NCBI GenBank assembly: GCA_037447655.1
Contig: JBBHKE010002217.1
Location: 333,420 to 397,419 of the forward strand
Direction of reading: 5' to 3'
Source of the DNA: Zygnema cylindricum
Lineage: Eukaryota; Streptophyta; Zygnematophyceae; Zygnematales; Zygnemataceae
Length of the DNA stretch: 64,000 nt
Shown piece by piece: positions 59,206-64,000 of this stretch (the first letter of the stretch is position 1; each line of letters begins with the position of its first letter). The position numbers and the translations under genes are program-made. The notes under the pieces are model-generated. The model saw only the letters and a program-made list of their open reading frames with translations. It was not told where the DNA came from and ran no database searches.

Positions 59206-59472
59206 GTTGCAGTACTATCGCACTCTCCGACGCCTGAAGAGTTGAAGAGTGAAACCCTCAACCCTCTCAACTAAAACTGCCATCAGCCCTCGCAACAAAC
59301 CTAGTCACAGCAATTTGGAGAGCATCTCGCTCCGCACCGCTAGTCTGCCCGCACTTTTTGAGCTACCTGAACTCTCAAGTACCACAGTATCCATGGCGTC
59401 GTCATCCTCTCCACCATCATAAAGGAGGAGACTCGTAGAGATAGGTCCGGAGGTATACTCCGGCACGATAGA

Positions 59473-59895
59473 TTGTTAATTGTGGTTGAGGCAATAGTAG
59501 AGGCAGATCGGAGAAGCGAGATAGTGGAAGCACCGGAGCAGGAAGAGACAGCTAGTATCGGGGAAGGAACAGCAAAAACCAGCGGAGGGGAGGGGTCAGA
59601 AAATTTGCAAGATCGCGAGTATAATCCACTCCGAGAGGGGGACCAAGAGTATGAAAAAGATCATGAGCTCTCGGACGTTGAAGAGCTAGAGCGAGAACCA
59701 ACACCCTCACCAAAAGAGGAGCGTGCCTCTGATTTGGAGGTGATGAGAGACCCAAAAAAGGAGAGTACTGCCGACGAGCAGTCCTCAGAGAGCTCCAAAA
59801 AGAAGGCTGAGGCATTGTACCTTAGTGGGGATGATGTAATTATTCTCCGGTGGGACGAAGGAGAAACGAAAGAGGAGAGTGAGAAAGGGGAATAA
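59473..59895 (+). CDS. Intact acidic ORF downstream of Gypsy pol, unrecognised
   Basis: 140 residues without a stop, very rich in Glu/Asp/Ser (ELSDVEELEREPTPSPKEE, SGDDVIILRWDEGE). No known domain recognised. The same frame continues after the stop as a Pro-rich coding-like stretch (PEYLFPLPIDPQHAISDLF) interrupted by stops. It may be an extra 3' ORF of the Gypsy element or a captured host fragment. The ATG at 59473 is simply the first in the open frame. Confidence 0.35.
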   Translation: MLIVVEAIVEADRRSEIVEAPEQEETASIGEGTAKTSGGEGSENLQDREYNPLREGDQEYEKDHELSDVEELEREPTPSPKEERASDLEVMRDPKKESTADEQSSESSKKKAEALYLSGDDVIILRWDEGETKEESEKGE

Positions 59896-61017
59896 ATTCC
59901 CGAATACCTCTTTCCACTACCTATTGACCCTCAACATGCTATCTCTGATCTTTTCGACGCTTAAGTATAGCATACTGCTCCTCCTTTTCCACCCCTTTGG
60001 ATGCCAATGCCCCTCTCGTCCCTTCCCCAAAATCCTTTCTCTCCCCCTCAGGAACAGTTTCACTGGATCTAACTTGTTTATAAAGGGTAATCTCGGTGTT
60101 ATGATTATAGAGTTCTAAATTTGGTAGACGTCCGCGAAAGAATCACGCTATTTGGAGTTATATTTTAAAAGTTATAGCGATGGGTGTATTTAGGTGACAC
60201 CGTGGGGTCTAAATAACAAGTGGGTATCATTGAAACGGGTTAAGGGTCAAATTAGTACCGAAATTACGCATGTACGTTTTATAAAGTTCTAATGAAACGT
60301 TTAGTATGCACGGTGGTTCATTTCGTACAAATTTTAGTACGAAACGTCACTTTCACTTAAGGGAATTTAGTAGGAAATTTCAGGTGCGAAATTTGTAACG
60401 CACGATCGTGCGAAGTCGCGTTTCGTTTCGCGCGCACTTTTGCACGTAAATGTTACTTAGTGAAACGTAACGTTTGATTGGTTAGTAAATTGGTAAGTAG
60501 TTAGTAAGAGATTTCGCACGTTTTTGCATTGGTCAGTCCGAGTCCTTGTTGATCAATGATTGGCCCAGATAAAAGCCTGTTAAAACGCAACGTTGACTCT
60601 GGCCTGGCGTGTCCAGGGCGATGATGGATAAATAGTGAAGTGTAAGAGGAGAGTAGACATCTTTTACCTTTGGAAAAGTTTGTGGAAATTCCGACTGATC
60701 TTGGTCCTGAGTGATCAATAGCAAATTGGAGAAAAGGCATTTTTGCATTGAAATCTCTTACTAACTAAATAGTGTTTTAGTAGTTAAAAGATAGAATTTT
60801 TAAGAGTGGAGGGTAGTGGAAAACACTTTAATAAGAAGGGTTGAGCCACGAGGGCAAGAGACCAAGCTAATGTTATGTGGACAACAGCTTCTTCTAATTT
60901 AAAGTTTATCCTTGTGTGAGTGTTGTCCAATGTGGATGTGTATTTTCCAATGTGTGGAATGTGTGGTTGGGAATGTTGGTAGTAATGGGATTTTCTGAGA
61001 GGTAGGAGATCCTGTTA
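59896..61017. other. Sequence between the two Gypsy elements; LTR-like, unassigned
   Basis: No gene. 60300-60480 is rich in GAAACG and CGTTTCGTTTCGCGCGC words. GATAAAAGCC near 60568 and a later GATAAATAGTG near 60625 could be promoter elements of an LTR for the element starting at 61600, but no second copy exists to prove an LTR. Confidence 0.3.
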
Positions 61018-61350
61018 CAAAAACCATGGCGGAAAGTTTTAAAATTTGTGACGTTGATGCTTTCATAATTTGAGCGTGACGTCAAAATGTCACAAACCCT
61101 AAACATCTACAATGTCACAAGTAGTTAGACGTCTACAACCGTCACCATTTTGTAAACGTCATCAATTGTTACAAATTTTGTAGTCGTCTACAACCGTCAC
61201 AAATAACCCCCACCTCTACATCCGTCACAATCTAAAGTAACCATTTTATTTCTTTACATACGAATTGCTCTGAAAGTAGTGCGGAGAATCTTTGCTAGAA
61301 ACAAAGTTAGAAGACTAAAGTTTCGGTAACATGCGAAAGTACCCTAAGTT
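61018..61350 (+). mobile_element. Partial copy of the TIR transposon at 18947-19916
   Basis: Matches 19588-19916: ACCATGGCGGAA, GTGACGTCAAAATGTCACAAA, CACAAACCCTAAACATCTAC, and right end ACATGCGAAAGTACCCTAAG. The left part is absent. Sequence to 61590 includes an inverted piece of the same right end (TTTTTTAGCGAAGATTCTCC near 61527). Confidence 0.7.
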
Positions 61351-61599
61351 TGCTAAGTTAGAAGTAAATGGGGACATACCCCAAGGTGTTGTACCCATAA
61401 AACCGAAACTTTGTAATATTACTTTGGATTTTAGCGCAGAATTTTCGTTGTACTTTTTAAAGTGTTCCTATGTCCAGAGTAAGGGCACTTTCCCATGTAA
61501 TCTAAACTTAGTCTTGTAACTTTGTTTTTTAGCGAAGATTCTCCATACTAATTTCAATGCATTCTGATGTAATGCAATTAACTTGTTACTTTAAAAACA

Positions 61600-62700
61600 A
61601 TGAATGATATTAATGACCAAAAGGGTGAAAGTAGTAAAAAGAATGTCAGTTTTAGGGAGGATGATCATGATAGACCTAAGAAGATAAGAGATTTGAAATT
61701 GTCTATTAGTGAGGCACCATCGTTTGATGGTAAGAAGATTGTTGAGTTGGATGCTTCGATTTTTCATATGGAGTATTATTTCGAATCTAGAAATTGTGAT
61801 CGTGATGATTACACTTTTTTTGCTGTTAGTTGTCTGAAAGGCGATGCTCAGATTTGGTATTACGCTCAGAGAAGGTCTAAATTGATTCCTAATAATGCTA
61901 ATTGGGAAAATTTTAAAACCGTGATCAAATCGCGATTCTTGTCTGTCACTTTTAAATCCAGAATGGAAGAAAAGTGGTTTTTAAATCCAGAATGGAAAAA
62001 AAGTGGTTGAACTGTAAGCAGACTGGATCTATGAAGGATTACATTGTGTAATTTGACTCATCTAGCATTCACGTCATAGGTTTGACTGATGAAATGGCTA
62101 AGTTGCATTTCTTAAATTATCTAAACCCTATACTGAAATCAGAATTGAAACATCAAAAATTTAATAATTTGAAAGAATTACAAGACAAGGCATTGGAATT
62201 AGAGGATAAGTTGGGGTATAATCGGGAAACTAGATCACTTAGGGGTAATTTGAATGAAGTATCAGAGTGGGATGAGGGGGAATTTGTGGATGAGGGTCAG
62301 AATGTTGGTCTAGTGAATAGGCAAAATATTTTCAGGGGAAATCAGAAGGGTGGACAGAGTGTTAATGCAGGAAATTAATTTAACAATAGAGGGCGATACA
62401 TTAAGAGTCCTAAACCAAGCATTAATGCTCATAAGCCTAACCGTACCCTCCCCACATGCACTATTTGTCAGAAAAAGGGTCATAGAGCATTTGAGTGTGC
62501 ACAATGAAAAAAATTAACTATTATAACTGTTGAGAGGAGGGACATTTTAGGAGAAAGTGCACAAAACCCAAAAAGAAAGTCATTTGTTTCAAATGCGAAG
62601 GTCTAGATCATTACGCTAAAGATTGTACAGATAAAGGTTCTCTTAAAACAGTCGATGTAAATGAAGGTCTCCAAGAGGATATTGCATTATACCTAGCTGA
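61600..62700 (+). pseudogene. Gypsy gag with three zinc knuckles, frameshifted
   Basis: Starts MNDINDQKGESSKKN; the gag core has SISEAPSFDGKK, FHMEYYFESRNCDRDDYTF, CLKGDAQIWYYAQRR and NWENFKTVIKSRFLS. A tandem duplication of about 29 bp (61950-62006) throws it out of frame; the frame resumes at 62082 (EMAKLHFLNYLNP). Three CCHC motifs follow at about 62457-62500 (CTICQKKGHRAFEC, intact), 62527-62566 (second Cys kept, first Cys and Gly lost) and 62586-62630 (CFKCEGLDHYAKDC, intact). Confidence 0.75.
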
Positions 62701-62898
62701 GTAGGAAGCCCAGGAGGTGGGAAACGGAAAAGACTAATTAAAGTCCCAAGATGAGTCAACCCGATCCAGAAGTTAAAGAGTTAACTCTGGACGGCAAATT
62801 AATGAATGGAAAAGTTAGGATAGCTGAATTTATTATGATTCTCACTACACTGCATAGTTCAAAGAATTCTTTCGGATGAAATTCTCAACAACAGACCT

Positions 62899-64000
62899 AT
62901 GTTAGGACAGTTAAGTAATGATGACACCAGACACAGTTTGATTAGATTCAAGTCATTAATGGAAGGAAAAGCGTTCAGAGTAATGGTTGATTTAGGTGCC
63001 ACACATAATTTTATTTCACATAGATTTGTAGAGGAAAATAAAATTCCTACTGTTTTAAGAGAAAAGCCTTTACATGTTCAAGTGGCAAATGGTAATAAGT
63101 CCACATTAGACATACAAACTGACACAATATAAGTTGATATCCAGGGTCATAAAATGAAAGTTGTGTGTGAAATAATGAATTTGGGAAATAAAGAACTAAT
63201 TCAGGGAAAGCTTTGGTTAACTGAACAGAATCCTCAAATTAATTGGGAAATCAACACCTTGAAGGTGAAGCCTGAAAACGGTTGGAAGGTTTTGCAAGCA
63301 TTATTCTTTAAGAAATTTCATAGGAATCATATAAATAACATAACCAGATTGGGAGTGGAAGGTTTGATATCTACTAAACAATTTAAAAAACACTTAAAAG
63401 ATAAAACAAATCATGTTTTTTTGTTATTAGTAACTGAGGCAGTTACTGATGAAAGGGGGGAAAAAAACATTAACATTGATGTCATCCCTAAATCAGACAC
63501 CACTAAAACTCTCAAAAAACTAAAATATGATTTTGTAACTGACATTAATACATTTAATGTTTCTGTTTAAGATTTGATTTTTGAATTTCAAGATGTTTTT
63601 CTAAGTGATTTACCCTTAGGAAGGCCACCTTCCTAAGATGTCGAACATGTTATTAACCTTGAACCTAGATGCAACACTCATGTCACAAGAATTTATAAGC
63701 ACTGTTTCTTTGAGCATCAGGAATTAAAGAAACAGATCAAGGAACTCCTAGGGAAAGGACACATTCAGCCCAGCAAATCACCGTACGAACCACCAGTTCT
63801 CTTCGTCAAAAAGAAGGACAGAACGTTGAGAATGTGTGTCAATTATCGTAGTATGAACAAGATAACAGTGAAGGATAAGTATCCGTTACCTTTAATTTCT
63901 GATTTGATAGATCGTTTAAAAGGTGCTAAAGTATTTTTGTTGATTGACCTGCGTAGTGGCTCTAATCAGGTGCCAATTAGAATTGAAGATGTTGATAAAA
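62899..64000 (+). pseudogene. Gypsy pol start: protease and RT, cut by window edge
   Basis: The retropepsin segment FRVMVDLGATHNFISHRFVE (near 62974-63033) has Leu in place of the usual Ser/Thr of DSGA. A TAA at 63130-63132 interrupts, then NKELIQGKLWLTEQNPQINW. The RT start from about 63600 shows [54 protein letters not shown] and [10 protein letters not shown], with a stop near 63635. The remaining RT, RNase H, integrase and 3' LTR lie beyond 64000. Confidence 0.8.

Overview
This is a nuclear segment of an AT-rich land-plant genome. The evidence is intron-bearing plant genes with GT-AG junctions (a galactinol synthase, an AIM25-type scramblase, a COMT-type O-methyltransferase and germin-like cupins), plant-type Copia and chromodomain Gypsy retrotransposons, and long CT/GA tracts in introns and leaders. 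I cannot name the species. The divergent gene sequences would fit a seed-free plant, but that is a guess.

Layout. 1-18.1 kb is the gene-bearing part. At the left edge, on the minus strand, lies the first coding exon of a galactinol synthase whose remaining exons are outside the window. Diverging from it is a 13-exon scramblase-like gene (2648-10617, +), rebuilt from introns that keep frame across exons as short as 39 and 45 bp. A complete 4-exon SAM-dependent O-methyltransferase follows (12824-15530, +), with four CACGTG G-boxes and a TATA box upstream. A complete 2-exon secreted germin-like protein lies at 16885-18067 (-). A second germin-like copy at 43.3-44.05 kb (-) is a decayed direct duplicate, cut off by a Copia element.

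18.4-20 kb and 36.7-37.4 kb hold small TIR elements. 21.6-39.7 kb is a mosaic of LTRs and internal pieces of one Copia family, in both orientations, nested and head-to-head. It includes a gag-only element with two LTRs (24.0-28.1 kb). A near-intact member of the same family occupies 47.5-53.1 kb (-), and a second Copia lineage, truncated in its reverse transcriptase, occupies 44.05-47.2 kb (+). 52.9-54.2 kb is a 654-bp tandem duplication that mixes pieces of several elements. A decayed Ty3/Gypsy chromovirus runs from 54.4 to about 59.2 kb (+), and a second, different Gypsy element runs off the right edge (61.6-64 kb, +).

The most unusual signal: LTRs of the main Copia family carry, antisense to the element, a tRNA-like module with an A-box-like stretch, a T-arm hairpin and a B box. 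Other points of interest are a stop codon near the gag-pol junction in three of four diverged relatives, the chimeric tandem duplication, the germin duplication, and an intact acidic ORF downstream of a stop-riddled Gypsy pol. Exon limits and LTR ends are read by eye, and LTR 3' ends in particular are approximate.
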